A stretch of 64,000 nt of DNA from Megaustenia siamemsis (lineage: Eukaryota; Mollusca; Gastropoda; Stylommatophora; Ariophantidae): the NCBI GenBank assembly GCA_032433765.1, contig JAVIAB010000124.1, positions 71,907,746 through 71,971,745 on the forward strand, written 5' to 3'. Every line of letters begins with the position of its first letter. Positions within the stretch are counted from its first letter, which is position 1. Position numbers and translations under genes: made by a program. Below the pieces are notes generated by a model that saw only the letters and a program-made list of their open reading frames with translations, searched no databases and was not told the DNA's origin. This document shows, in pieces, positions 22,180 through 33,200 of the stretch.

Positions 22180-23395
22180 TTTATTGAAAAATGATGAGCA
22201 GTTTCTTCAAATTTTTTCCCTTTCCGAAGGTGATTTCAATAGTGTACATTCAATAGTTTTGTTATCTTGTGAATTAACCCTGGTACTGAGAAATTCAACA
22301 CCATTTTTCATAAAATTCACAAAAAACACTGAGAAATTTTGTTGTGGGGTAGGACCCATTTTCTTCTAAAGATGCTACAAGTTGTTTGTTTAACTGATTA
22401 TGGAATGAACTTCTCTTCTCTCCTATAGTTCAATTATTCATTAAATTTGACAAAAATATGGAAGACTCAACTGCAGTTACATGCTCATCTTCAATTTTTA
22501 TTATCACATCATGAAAAAGTGGCAAAGTTAAATGACAAAATTCATCCACAACATTAAACCACTTCTTTAACATCACTGGATGCTTTTTTTCAGAGGAAGA
22601 ACGGCTTGGGTGTAGGGTACATTTCATAGATTAGTGTGATATATAACATTGTTGTAGATCTGTAGTATCTTTTTATATTCTGGTCCAACAAAGTCACAGA
22701 ACTCCTGAAATCTTTCAACTCTGACATAATGTAAATATGTGAAAATTGCTGAATATGTTCACAACTATTCCTTCAACATCAAGGGGGATTGAATTAATAG
22801 CTAAATGTGCACAATTATGTATCATGTGAGCTCTGTACACCCTAAATCAAGAACTTTCCTTTCCAATCGTTCCCTCACTTTGCTAAAAACATTGTGTTTT
22901 GTTTTCCTTTTCTTTTCAAACCATCAATGTTTGTTCAATTCTCCTGAGAATGCCACAATTTTATTTTTAAGGCTAAATTGTTTCACTTTCTCCAATGAAA
23001 TAATTTCTACTGTTTTCCTTGTTATCTCAATAAAGTCAATTGGTTTAGTCTGAATTGTCTTTTCTCTCTGTCTATGTTAATATATCTAATAAAGATAAGC
23101 AATGGTTTCAAATTGGTTTGAAGCATAACAAAATATGGCTATAAAAGAAGCAGTTTGAATTTCAACTGCATCAAATGCCCAAGTCTTTAAAGACAAACTT
23201 TACAATGGCCTCAACTTTTGTTCCAGCACACATGAAGTTAAGGTTACTAACTTCTTTATTAAATCAGCAGTACAGTCCACAGATTTAAAACTTTGACAAA
23301 GTTTTACAGTATGAAATGCAAATGATCCTTCCTCTAGTGCAATGATCAAGTCACTTTTAACAGACATAACAATTATGAAGAACTGAGACACTTAC
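22180..23395 (-). pseudogene. hAT/SUMO-ligase-like (KIAA1586-type) pseudogene
   Basis: The minus strand contains GSFAFHTVKLCQSFKSVDCT (about 23,275-23,335), then Cys/His-bearing text on a buried segment (reading AHMIHNCAHLAINS, about 22,800-22,840), then KKWFNVVDEFCHLTLPLF (about 22,510-22,565). This order is familiar from a widespread family of hAT-transposase-like proteins often annotated as KIAA1586- or ZMYM-like. Many stops and frame changes occur. No terminal repeats were identified, and the C-terminal dimerisation domain is not seen. Confidence 0.5.
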
Positions 23396-23459
23396 ATGCT
23401 GACACTTACACAACTCAAAGCACTCTCAAAAAGAAACCATAAATAAATACTAATGCATT

Positions 23460-23897
23460 TTAACCATCAATTACAATAGCATAGTAAAAATTACATCATC
23501 AAATTACAAATTCTTCAAAATTTGACAGTTTGCCATGGTCAAACATTTCCTCCCTCCATGTACCTTCCTAATTACTACTTCCAGTAACACCTGAGTGTAG
23601 GATTTGTTTACATTGGGTTTACATTTTTCTTTTTCATTACGTGAGATAGGATTTTGTATAATGTGAAACAAATTCACCAATTTTCAAGAAATTTGTATTT
23701 TTCCTTTCCGAACATACTGACGGACTTACAGCATCTGTATAGATAGACAATGTAACAAGTCTGGTCCAAGTAGTAAAATTCAGATCATTAATCAACCTGA
23801 AACAGGAAATCCAAGTCTCTCTAGTGTAAACACACAGCTGTGTGTCAAAAATTCAAAGAAAATATTATTTTTAGAGCTCCTAATATTATATTTAAGT
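23460..23897. repeat. Dispersed repeat, left flank of the DDE transposon
   Basis: Blocks such as AACACACAGCTGTGT and AGAAAATATTATTTTTAGAG match 26,700-26,945. The second copy continues past the point where the DDE transposon interrupts this one. Confidence 0.6.
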
Positions 23898-26358
23898 AGT
23901 ATTGGTCGTTTCAAATCTAAATGTTCACGATTAACATGAAATATCTCCTCTTTCATTGCACTTACAAACTTGATTTTTTGCATCTGGCCTTGTTTTTCCA
24001 AGGTCCCACCGATTTCACAAAATTTAATGATGTAGGAAGTATGCTTCATCATGAAGCAGCACTTTCCTTTGATCTCAGTGAATTTACGGATCTTTTTGCA
24101 CCTGGAGAAAATAATTTACCGTACATTAATGGAAATCAGCTTCTCGACATAGGCGTCTCTACACAACTTGAAAGTTGGAGGCGTTTATCAACTGTTTACT
24201 TTCTATTGTTTACTTTCTTTAAAATACTATGAGAATGTCAATGTTATAGCCTTTACAGACGGTCTAAAACAAATCAGCGTATAAACAGTTCCATTAATGA
24301 AAACTATTTAAACAATATACAACAAAGAATACATTTTAAAAAATTAATTATCCGTTGCGAGCGATAACGAGCATGACATATCAAGCAAAGTTATTGTTTA
24401 TGGGTACGCATGTGACTAAAGAGTCCGATGTAAGCACGGGATCCTCTTCACTGTAAAGAGCTACATTGTTCGTTTTATGTCTTTCCATGTGACTTTCATT
24501 ATTTTACGTAAACAAGACATATGAAAGTGATTTAGTTTCTTTGCATGCCTGCAGTACACATATCAAGAATCTTTACATTTTCAAAACGTTATCAACTTTA
24601 GCTAAAGATTGATCATGCGGACATATAAAAACGTCCATTATTATTTCATTTATTCTGAATCAGAGGAGTCTAACATATTGATTACTAATCTGGGCTGAAC
24701 GAACGATAGTCCATCTTTTTTCCAATAGTCATTTTCTTCTTTTAAGACATGATCTTCACATTTGCACCAAAAATCTTTGTCAATCTGTGATAGAGCAGCA
24801 TATGTCAGTCCTTTTATATCGCATAGTTTAAAACTTGTATTCTCAGCTGCCACCTGCCCTTTAATTTTTGCCCAAACGAGTTCAATGGGGTTTAATTGTG
24901 GATGATAAGGGGGCAGTCTCAAGCACGTATGACCATGCTGTTGAATGATTTTGTCTATTTGGAATACTTTGGTCTTTTGCGATTTCTTAACAAGTGACAG
25001 TAATTCAGGTTTCAAAAATCCCTCGTTAAATGGAATTCCTTCCTTTCTTAGCCAAATCTTTATAACATCTTTTGTACTGGTAGATGTAGGAATTTTGTCT
25101 TCTTCTGCCACAGCGTTGTGGTACGACGCGTTGTCCATTACCAGACAGGATGGTCTGTCTAGAATTGGAAGAAGAGTATTTTCAATCCACTCTCTAAATA
25201 TATGGCCATTCATCTCGGTGTGATAGTCCCTGTTGTCAGTATAATTAGAGGTGAATATAAGTTCTGCATTTTTCACCAACCCTTCTTTTCGGCTGCCTGC
25301 ATGTGCCATTATAATACGCTGTCCTTTTCCAGTGGGTACACATCTTTTAATACTTCCATCTGATAACTGCCATTCCTTTGCACTTGTGTGGTGAGAATTT
25401 ATCCAAGATTCATATAGAAATACAATATCATAACCTTGGTTACGCATTTCCCGTACTTCACGTAAATATTTACTCCTCATAGAAACTAAGTGCGGCTTCT
25501 CGCAGATGACATTTCTACCACTATCGTACTTTCTAAACGTAAAACCGATGCTTCTAACAGTTCTCCATAATGTTGTTTTCGACACAACAATGTCATTTTC
25601 TGCTCTCAGTCGAATTTTCAGTTTTCTTAAAGTCACAGTTTCTTTGGAATCGAACATTTTACAAATTGCTCTTCTAATCACTTCCTTGTCAAAACTATCT
25701 ACTACTTTCTTTCTTCCTAGCGTCCTAGTCTTGATTGAACTGGACACTCCGTTAGTTTTAAGCACTTGTTTGAAAAAGCGTTTGCTTATACCCAATGCGT
25801 GAATAGTTCTCTTTTCTGGCTTTGAGATGCTTCGATACAGTTTTCCACGCTTAGCTTCTATGCAAAAATATTTATACACCTTTATTGCCACTGATTGCAA
25901 TGTAAGGAACTTTACTTTTATACCCATTGACTAACAGATCACAAATTTAACGAAATTACCCAATAATTAGGATACGCCGTTGCACATAAATCACAACAAA
26001 ACGACAGGAAATGGGATGCACCGGATATAAAATTATAACTATGACGCGTTTTATGTGTTTTTTAGTGCTTAAAACAGGGAAATTGGCGCGCATTACGTTC
26101 AAGATGACAAGTCCGTGGGTGCTCACTCATATGAAGCGGTAATTCCTCCAAATATATGGTTTGACCAAAATGCCTTAAATTTGTATACTTCAAATAAAGA
26201 ATATTTAAAACTATACGTTTGTTGGTGAGGAAATGAATGTACTTCTTGGGACCAAAAAATCACAAGACCATATGCAAAATTTCAGCATTATCAATCAATT
26301 GGTTGCAGAGATATGGAATTTTAAACACCTTCAAAATATTTTGAAACGACCTATAGTA
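23898..26358 (-). mobile_element. IS630/Tc1-mariner-type DNA transposon
   Basis: A single long transposase frame is flanked by short inverted ends. The left end carries GGTCGTTTCAAA just after a TA at 23,896-23,897, and the right end carries TTTGAAACGACC followed by TATAG near 26,358. Insertion at TA is the rule for this superfamily. A paralogue of the flanking DNA at 26,700-26,960 lacks the element, which supports these limits. A second plus-strand frame (23,921-24,232) near the left end has no family I recognise. Confidence 0.6.
24650..25927 (-). CDS. DDE-superfamily transposase, open, first catalytic Asp replaced
   Basis: The 425-residue frame starts at an ATG (25,927). Residues about 30-150 form helix-turn-helix-like DNA-binding modules (RTIHALGISKRFFKQVL; VSKTTLWRTVRSIGFTFRKY). 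The catalytic core follows: IVFLYESWINSHHT where relatives have Asp before Glu, LVMDNASYHN with the second Asp, and LPPYHPQLNPIELVWAKIKG with the final acidic residue. Such enzymes cut and paste their element at TA sites. The first Asp position is Tyr (one base change), so the product is probably inactive although the frame is intact. No intron is needed. It is the longest intact transposase-like frame in the window. Confidence 0.8.
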   Translation of the reverse strand: MGIKVKFLTLQSVAIKVYKYFCIEAKRGKLYRSISKPEKRTIHALGISKRFFKQVLKTNGVSSSIKTRTLGRKKVVDSFDKEVIRRAICKMFDSKETVTLRKLKIRLRAENDIVVSKTTLWRTVRSIGFTFRKYDSGRNVICEKPHLVSMRSKYLREVREMRNQGYDIVFLYESWINSHHTSAKEWQLSDGSIKRCVPTGKGQRIIMAHAGSRKEGLVKNAELIFTSNYTDNRDYHTEMNGHIFREWIENTLLPILDRPSCLVMDNASYHNAVAEEDKIPTSTSTKDVIKIWLRKEGIPFNEGFLKPELLSLVKKSQKTKVFQIDKIIQQHGHTCLRLPPYHPQLNPIELVWAKIKGQVAAENTSFKLCDIKGLTYAALSQIDKDFWCKCEDHVLKEENDYWKKDGLSFVQPRLVINMLDSSDSE

Positions 26359-26699
26359 ATTTTTATTATGGCATTGTATAATGGAAACTCTACATGATCG
26401 TATTGAAATATAAGGTTAAAAAAAAAAAAGGCAAATTTAGTTAGAAAGAGTGTTATTGTTGGCCTAAAGCCATACTAATATTAAACAGAAAATCTGGAGG
26501 ATATCCAGGGACATTTTGTGAAATTCAGAGACAAATTTTGTTTCTGGTGACAAAAAGCTAAATTGGGGGACGATCCCTTGAAACAAGGGACATCTGGTAA
26601 CCTTATTTTAGAGCCTTTACTTCTACCTTGATAGTGACTTATAGGTTTTTCCTTTAATATCTATTTATTATCATAGTTTTAGTCTTCTTAACCCAGATT

Positions 26700-26995
26700 A
26701 CAATTCCTTTATAAAAATTACCACATCAAAACACAAATTCTTCAAGATTTAGCAATTTGCCAAATGAAAATGATCAAGCACCCCCCCCCCCCCCCCAAGA
26801 TCAAACTCAGGTCATAAATCAACCTGTACCAGGAATTCTGAATCCCCATGTCTCACCTAGTGTGAACACACAGCTGTGTTTTAAAAGTTCAGAGAAAATA
26901 TTATTTTTAGAGTACTTAATGTAACATTTAAATTGTAGTAATTTTTTTTTACAGTATCGTAAACATGTCAGAAAGGTATCGTAATTAAGGGTTAA
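26700..26995. repeat. Dispersed repeat, uninterrupted copy, with a poly(C) run
   Basis: Matches 23,490-23,897. A run of about 17 C lies at 26,781-26,798. After ATTTAAATTGTAGTA it continues AATTTTTTTT, which corresponds to the DNA right of the DDE transposon (26,357 onward). Confidence 0.6.
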
Positions 26996-27035
26996 TATTT
27001 ATATACAATTAATATCTTTTTATCTTGCACTGTTT

Positions 27036-27340
27036 TTGAAGACAGTCAACCAATGGATAGGGCTGATGTCATCAATGCCCTCCGAGATGTGGGAAGGGCA
27101 CAGGACATTGACAACAATGAGTCCACATCACTCCTTCAGATGAAAAAGATGGGAGTTATGATTGGCACTGCTAGAAATGAGAAACTTAGTGGGCATATAA
27201 GAAGACTATCAACCAACACAGAATTGGAATCGTCAGTCGCTGGACACTATGGGAATTGCTGAGGAGGTGATCTGAGCAACTATGGACATGTTCGGAGTGC
27301 AGTGATGATGACCTGCAAAAAACTAAATATTATCTTTTGT
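27036..27340 (+). pseudogene. 3' end of an I-clade LINE
   Basis: The frame MDRADVINALRDVGRAQD (27,053) matches the post-RNase H part of the larger element at 57,751-58,182. The nucleotide match continues through GAGGAGGTGATCTGAGCAAC to a CCTGCAAAAAACTAAATA end. It is 5'-truncated. Confidence 0.8.
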
Positions 27341-28920
27341 GCATTCTCAAATTCTTTATTGTAGAACAATATGAATGCTTGTAACAGAGTAGGCTTGTAG
27401 TTAAAATGTTGATTACATGATGTAAAAGAGAGGGAGAGATTTCAATGTCTGACCCTGGACAGACATTAAGTAGAAAAACTCGACTGGTTGAAGTAGAAAT
27501 AGATCAAGTATGCCAAAACCTTGATAGTTCAAGAAAGAGAGGAGGTAATGCTTGTGGACAGTTCACTGAGTTCCTATGAAACAAAATAGTAAGGAGACAC
27601 ATCCACAGGTCTCAAAATGACCAATGAGAAGTATAGTTGGACCCCTCTGAGGGTCAATGGTGAACAGCAAAACTGGTAAGCATGGAGAATGTCAATCAGT
27701 CAGCCAGCTACACACTCTACAGGCACTCTTAACTACCGACAGACACTGGTGGTCTTGTGCAGTACAGGGCTATGTGGTACCATGATAATAGAGATAGTGT
27801 TTTTCAAGTAGTGATAGAGAAATAGTTCAGAGTAGGGAGACTAAGTCCAGACAAGAGAATAACTAGATAGTTTAGAATACTGTAGATAGCAGAAGTGAAT
27901 GACACCTAATATTTATAGTTAGGAGCCACATGAAGAATGAATTAAGAGTTAGAATAAATCCATTTCGGACAGTGTGTGATGAATAGTTAGAAATAGGAAT
28001 AACTGTCTGTGGTTAAGAACATTTAGTACCAATGTTCGTATTTTTAACTACCATTTTGTGAGCTGTTCATCATCACCAGCCTCCAAAATTGTTAATTCAA
28101 GTTCAGTGATGTTTGTTTTTCTGTATACAGTCATTCTGTACAATGATGACATACATGTTCCCATCAGTTTATACATAAGATGGCTCTTCCAGGTACAGAA
28201 ATGAAGGCAAACAGGTAGGCAGAGTGAAGCCTGCCATACAAAGATTATTCAGAGAATCCCTCATCTGAGTACAGACTCATGAGAGTGTGTCTATCATAAA
28301 CCAGCACTAGATCAACCAAGGAGGAACCTTTTTTTTCCCAGTATATAAAAAAAAACTATGAACAATTTTACACTTTAATAATAATTCCATATTTATTGTG
28401 AATAATTTAAGTATGTTATGTTATTGTTGTTAATGCAATGTTTTACTTTGTATTTAAATGTGTTCAATCTTCCAAGTTTCTCATTTCCTTTTTAGTATTT
28501 TCTGTGTCTGCATTTAGTTTATTTTTCCCGTCCATAAAACTTTATATCTCATTAACTAGAAATAATGACTTTGTAAATACTAATCTTGTTATGTTTTTAT
28601 TCACTCATTTTTTTGTCAAGCATTATGGGATTTGGAGGGGAGGTGGAGCTAACATTTTCTTCTTAGAGCCACATTTTTGGTAAGATTTATGTAATTCTGC
28701 CTATCCATTTATGTTTAATCTTCAAAATTGTGTTTTGATTTTAGAGTAAGGAAAATGATAAAAGATGCACTTAAAAATCACTATAATTACTTTGACTGGC
28801 CTAATTTGATTTCTATTATAACATGTGTACCACAAGATTCAATAATATGCATAAGTTATTTGTCTACTGCTATTTGTTACATGTTAACAGTTCTTGCAAA
28901 AATGAATACAGTTTTGACAC
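27340..28920. other. Unassigned AT-rich DNA, possible 3' UTR of the RING gene at its right side
   Basis: No mobile-element protein motif is seen. The part immediately left of 28,926 would be 3' untranslated sequence of the minus-strand RING gene. A TTTATT (AATAAA on the minus strand) lies near 28,391. The plus-strand frame at 28,438-28,683 is compositionally AT-rich and not convincing. Confidence 0.4.
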
Positions 28921-28925
28921 AGAAA

Positions 28926-29118
28926 CTATGTATGGTAAACTTTAACTGCCTTATCAATATCCTTTCTACAAATAGGACAAGCATCATGTCTTGCTTGTAA
29001 AATGTCCCCACATTCAAAGCATGTGACCATGTGATGGCAGGGGGTAAAGAGGCAATCTCGCTGTCGATCCATGCAGATGGCACAGTCTCTATCCAGATAT
29101 CCTGGCACTATTTCTGCA
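28926..29118 (-). CDS. Terminal exon of a RING-finger (C3HC4) E3 ligase gene
   Basis: The exon appears to begin after an acceptor (TTTTTTTATATAGATGCAG on the minus strand). It encodes CAICMDRQRDCLF, then PCHHMVTCFECG and ACPICRKDID, ending KAVKVYHT and a stop. The Cys and His spacing is that of a RING-HC domain placed at the extreme C-terminus, as in IAP-, LRSAM1- or neuralized-type ubiquitin ligases, where it recruits the E2 enzyme. Which of these is the parent cannot be told from one exon. Unlike the LINE debris, the frame is clean, so this is the best candidate for host coding sequence. Upstream exons should lie at higher coordinates, or outside the window. Confidence 0.65.
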
Positions 29119-29154
29119 TCTATATAAAAAAATTAAAATGTTAAGACACTTAAT

Positions 29155-29312
29155 GTACTCTGGAGCCAGTGGTGGGGAGTGCTAAACACTCCAAGGTATG
29201 AAGACAGCTTTACAAGGGAGGAACACAACACAATACTGACGTTTCGGCCTGTGGCCTTCTTCAGAGTACAAGGACAATGAAAACAAACGGTGAAACACAA
29301 TTATCTCTGCTT
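29155..29312 (+). repeat. Penelope-like arm fragment in the RING-gene intron
   Basis: Starts GGAGCCAGTGGTGGGG and matches 378-535, including the hairpin CTGACGTTTCGGCC followed by GGCCTTCTTCAG. It lies between the RING exon and the candidate upstream exon. Confidence 0.85.
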
Positions 29313-29407
29313 AATTGCCTACATTTTAGCATAATAAAAACACCTGCCCCCCCAATCGAAAAAAAAACAAAAACATGAAGATACATCCAGGTACATCAAA
29401 TTAAAAC

Positions 29408-29524
29408 CTTAATTGTTCTTTTTTTTATCTCTTCATTTATTGAACAAAATCTACAACACAAATTATTTTGACAGTCTCCACTACATTCAGTACCAACCTT
29501 AGAGGAATTAGGTGCCAACAAGGC
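29408..29524 (-). CDS. Candidate upstream exon (117 bp)
   Basis: The minus strand shows an acceptor-like TTCAATATACAG, then 39 codons without a stop, including GTECSGDCQNNLCCRFC, then AAG followed by GTTTTAA as a possible donor. The length is a multiple of three. The Cys-rich content could be a small zinc-binding segment. The link to the RING gene is conjecture, based only on strand and distance. Confidence 0.25.
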
Positions 29525-29559
29525 CTGTATATTGAATATATCATTAAACAAGAGTTTTA

Positions 29560-29900
29560 CAAATGACACTAGTTTTACAAATGACACTAGCTAATGATCC
29601 ATTAAATGGCCAAACCATTGAGTAAAATTAAATACTGAAAAATTTTAGGGTTACATTTACACAGCTATTTGATTTCATATCAAAGTGGCATTTAAGTTAT
29701 AATTGTGGAAATTGTGCAGCATTTATGGATGAAGATGTCTAGAGCCTAGTACATACCACTCATTCTTAGAAATGATAATTAGAAAATTAAAATAACACCA
29801 CATACAAAAAGTAACATTTTTAGTTACAACAAATATTTATCTATGAAAGATATTTTCGTAGTTAATGCTCATAACAAAAACATAGAGATTGGCAAATCTG
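29560..29900. other. Unassigned AT-rich DNA
   Basis: Contains a short direct repeat (ACAAATGACACTAG, twice near 29,559-29,590). Nothing else recognised. Confidence 0.4.
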
Positions 29901-30170
29901 AAAGTTCTGGGGGATGTAATATTCAATTTACTTGGTACATCTAGATTTTGCAGATGATATAGTGTTCCCAAGTGACAAAATCAACAAGATGCAAAGTATC
30001 GCAGATACCTTATCATTCATGGTGGAAAAAATAGAACTTGAAATCAACAGGGATAAAACAAAAATAATAAAAAATAACATAATCGTAGAGGACAATATAC
30101 ACTTCAATTGCCAGGCATTGGAAAGAGTAGACAACTATAAATCATCATCATCAGGTACTGTGTCTGCTGG
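29900..30170 (+). pseudogene. RTE-like reverse transcriptase fragment
   Basis: The frame reads HLDFADDIVFPSDKINKMQS, containing the catalytic FADD box, then EIELEINRDKTKIIKNN. Only about 80 residues remain before the frame loses similarity near 30,150. Confidence 0.7.
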
Positions 30171-30220
30171 CGTAAGTGATCATGTCTCTCAACAACTTTT
30201 GATCTCGACAGTTATTTATC

Positions 30221-30512
30221 AAGGGGGCCTCGGTAGCCTAGTTGGGAAAACCACCCGACCGCTGGGAGCAGTGTGAATTGTACTCGTGGTGGAAAAAAAA
30301 AATACCCCCACGGTCGACCCAGCTGTTGGCAGAAACGGGTACCAGGGTATTACCCTGGGAAGGTGAGGAATGTTGCCTCGCATCTGAGTTTCGATGCTTG
30401 AGGCGACACTATCCATAAATTTCCGAACATTTCTGGATAGGCGGCCCAGCACATATGGGTGTAAACTCGCGTGCTAAGACGCCGGTTCAAGTCTCGTACT
30501 TTACCTTACCGT
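30221..30512 (+). mobile_element. tRNA-derived SINE (B), copy 2, lacking its B box
   Basis: Begins GGGGGCCTCGGTAGCCTAG and matches the reverse complement of 17,226-17,578. Relative to that copy, about 37 bp between ACCACCCGAC and CGCTGGGAGCAG, including the polymerase III B box, are missing. Confidence 0.8.
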
Positions 30513-30769
30513 TAGTTATTTATCATTTCTGTTGTTGACCTTCTGCCAAGCCATTCTCTTAAGCTGTCTGGTATCTTTACTCTTTGCTTCCCTATATCTC
30601 TTCGTTCCTTAATCTTTCCAGTTGTTACAATATATTCCAGATGTTCCCTTCTCATTACATGAGCCAAAAAAATTATGATTGTTTCTTCCTAATATTGGAA
30701 ATTAGCTCTCTAATTTCCACTATATATATCTTGGTAGTAATATAGATCATTTCCCGTGTGTTACCGGGG

Positions 30770-31032
30770 CCTCATTATGAGGGAAGTACAGAATAGTGAC
30801 ACTGTGACCTTCCAGGCATGTCGTAAGAGGTGACTAAGGAGATTGATTGATGGATTGACAAGCTGTCATTGTAAAAAAGTATTGTTATGGAAACAGAGCC
30901 ATAGATTTTGGAAGCAGCGATCTCTGCAATATGTGCCATTTTGGCACGCAACGTTTCTGTTTTTGAGATTGTGGTTATGCCCTATGTGCTGTCATCGGCT
31001 CGAAAGGACAATAAATAGATAGATAGATAGAA
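30770..31032 (+). mobile_element. SINE-like element with a (GATA)n tail
   Basis: A unit of about 260 bp with no reading frame ends GGCTCGAAAGGACAATA followed by repeated GATA/AATA. The last 40 or so bases resemble the 3' ends of family Z LINEs (22,080-22,112; minus-strand copies at 32,940 and 55,632), suggesting the LINE mobilises it. No A or B box is clear. Confidence 0.5.
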
Positions 31033-31039
31033 TATAGAT

Positions 31040-31330
31040 CAAGGTGAAACAAAGAAAGAGATCAGAAGCAGTAACGAATTTTAAAAACGTGGACAAAATA
31101 TGGAAATCAAAAAGACTATTCAAGAAAGCCAAACTTAGAATATTCAACTCAAATGTATCATTAACACTTATCTATGCATGTGAAAGCTGGAGAACATAAA
31201 AATGATTGAGAAAAAACTAAATGCTTTTGAAGACAAATACCTAAGAAAAATACTCTGTGTACTTCTTCTTTCCTTCCTCATTACTAAACACTTTTGAAGA
31301 CAAATACCTAATAAAAATACTCTTTTACTG
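31040..31330 (+). pseudogene. Family Z LINE fragment
   Basis: Frame pieces include FKNVDKIWKSKRLFKKAKLR and NSNVSLTLIYACESW (about 31,080-31,200), followed by an AT-rich run containing a 60-bp imperfect duplication near 31,220-31,320 (GACAAATACCTAA twice). Confidence 0.55.
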
Positions 31331-32225
31331 CTTCTTTACTTCCTCATTTGCCTTTCAGCGTCAAGGGGAGATATAATTTGCGGTATCTTGCTCTTCTGTT
31401 CGCCTCTGCTGCTGTTATGTTTATATAGTGCTTCTAATATTCCATTAATCCATCTTTTCCGTGGTCGACTCTTGGGTTTAGTGTTTTCACATTTATTGAG
31501 GGCTCATTCTTCATTTCTGATCTTGTCTCACAGACTGTTTCCTGTCATTCATCTAACACTCCTAATCTCAGAAGATGTTATTTTTCTTATTGTTCTTGCA
31601 TATCTAGGGTCCAGGAGTGGCATTGGTAGCACAACGTTTGGATGAAGATTGTATTATAGAGTGCCCATTTTGCCTCTAGAGTTATTTCCATGTTCGACAA
31701 TAGTGGTGATAACTGTCCAATGATTTGACAAGCTTTGTTGTATCTTGAGTATCGCGGCTGTTTGTGAATTATCATTTGTCACTAGACTTCCTATGTATTT
31801 GAATTCTTCTACATGTTTTAGTTGCTTGACTTCTATAGTTATGTTGATGTTCTGTTTCTTTTTTGCGACATTCATTATTTCTGTTTTGTTGATGTTCATT
31901 TTCATGTTGTCTTTTGTGCCTGTGCTGTTGAGTCTATTTAAGTGTTATTGCAGGTCTTCTATTGTTTCATGTATTAGTGCCTGATCATCTGCAAATAATG
32001 GGCTTGTTGATCTCCTCTGTCTCTGATAGGTTGGCTAACTTGCATACATAGTCCATGTATGTAATGAACAGTAGGGGGATAGCATGCGCCCCTGTCTTAC
32101 ACCTGATCTAACTTGGAAGTGGCATGTGTAGCCTGCTGCTCTAAGTATACATTTTTTGCTGGCTACATTTGAAAAGTACTTATCTGATCTTATCCTCCTC
32201 CTTGAATAGAACAATTTACACAACG
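31330..32225 (-). pseudogene. Family X LINE, 3' half
   Basis: The minus strand reads SGVRQGRMLSPYC (about 32,070), the catalytic region at about 31,985, NINKTEIMNVAKKKQNINI (31,890) and CNKACQIIGQLSPLL (about 31,710-31,755), to a 3' end with GCGTCAAGGGGAGATATA at about 31,355. This copy is not interrupted at the position of the 4978 insert and provides the reference for that site. Confidence 0.75.
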
Positions 32226-32259
32226 TTTGTAAAAATATATATCCATTGGAAACACTTTT

Positions 32260-32655
32260 TCAATCACTTTTATCACATAATCCACACTCCAAAATTAAAA
32301 CAAACCGCCATCTTGGACAACCGGAAACCACATTCTGTGTACAAAGGAATGAATACAAGACTAATATTGAAATAAGAGAAATGGCCATGCAACCAACGAT
32401 CTCATAAACAATTAAGGAACGAAGATGGTCATATGTCAGACATGTGCTGAGAAGAGACAAGAGAATTGAAAAACAGGCTCTTCTATGGAAAACATCAGAA
32501 TACAGAAAAAGAGGAAGAACTAAAGAGAAACTAAAAAAGAACACTTTTAAACATAAGTAAAGTTGGCAGGCATAGACTCATTAGATACGATTGAACATCT
32601 GGTCCAGAATAGAGATGGGTGGCAAAAAACACTACAAGCACTATACAAAGTCTAA
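32260..32655 (+). pseudogene. Family Z LINE C-terminal fragment
   Basis: Readable WSYVRHVLRRDKRIEKQ and WKTSEYRKRGRTKEKLKK, then IDTIEHLVQNRDGWQKTLQA, the usual end of the family's protein, to a stop near 32,655. Confidence 0.65.
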
Positions 32656-32937
32656 CGGTGCACGAAGGATTAAGAATATTCAATTCTTAACCACAAAAGT
32701 TACAGCTTTCACTGATCACTTAGAATGTATAATAGAAGAAGCATGTCAATTTTAACCTCATGGAAAGACACAAATGAGCAGATCAACTAAAGTATCAGTG
32801 ACAAGCAAATGTATATAACACTAAGCTGAACATACTATAGCAAGATGCAAGTGAGGTCATATAGACAGATATTTTTTAAAAGTCGTCACAGTAAGCGAAA
32901 TCTTTAAATCTCAAATATTAATGGTGTAAATGTTTAC
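32655..32937. other. Unassigned AT-rich DNA
   Basis: No repeat or coding motif recognised. Confidence 0.4.
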
Positions 32938-33200
32938 ATATCTATCTATCTATTGACCATTCGAGCCGTTGCCGGCCCATAGGGCGTAGACCAAAATACA
33001 CCTTCTCATATCTGAATTTTTGTTCTAGCAGTTTTCTTTTAAAGATTTTTTTATCAAATCTCGCCATTTGTCTCTGTTCTGTGCAAGCAGCTCTATCTCA
33101 TTGAGGGAGCCGAATCCTGTTGCTCTTGCCTCTCTCATCAATGTTCTTCTCAGTGTCTCCCTGGGTCTTCCTCTTTTTCTCTTAGCTGTTGTAAGGTATG
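32938..33200 (-). repeat. Family Z LINE 3' end with (GATA)n tail
   Basis: Starts with TATC repeats (a GATA tail on the minus strand), then CCATTCGAGCCGTTGCCGGC. It matches 55,630-55,870. It is 5'-truncated at about 33,200. Confidence 0.8.

Noticed and set aside
23921..24232. A 103-residue plus-strand protein beside the DDE transposon
   Set aside because: Open but without a recognisable motif; the opposite strand is also partly open and the start has no support. Mentioned only as part of the transposon.
28438..28683. A small plus-strand protein near the RING exon
   Set aside because: Very AT-rich with hydrophobic composition, likely the reverse of 3' UTR sequence.
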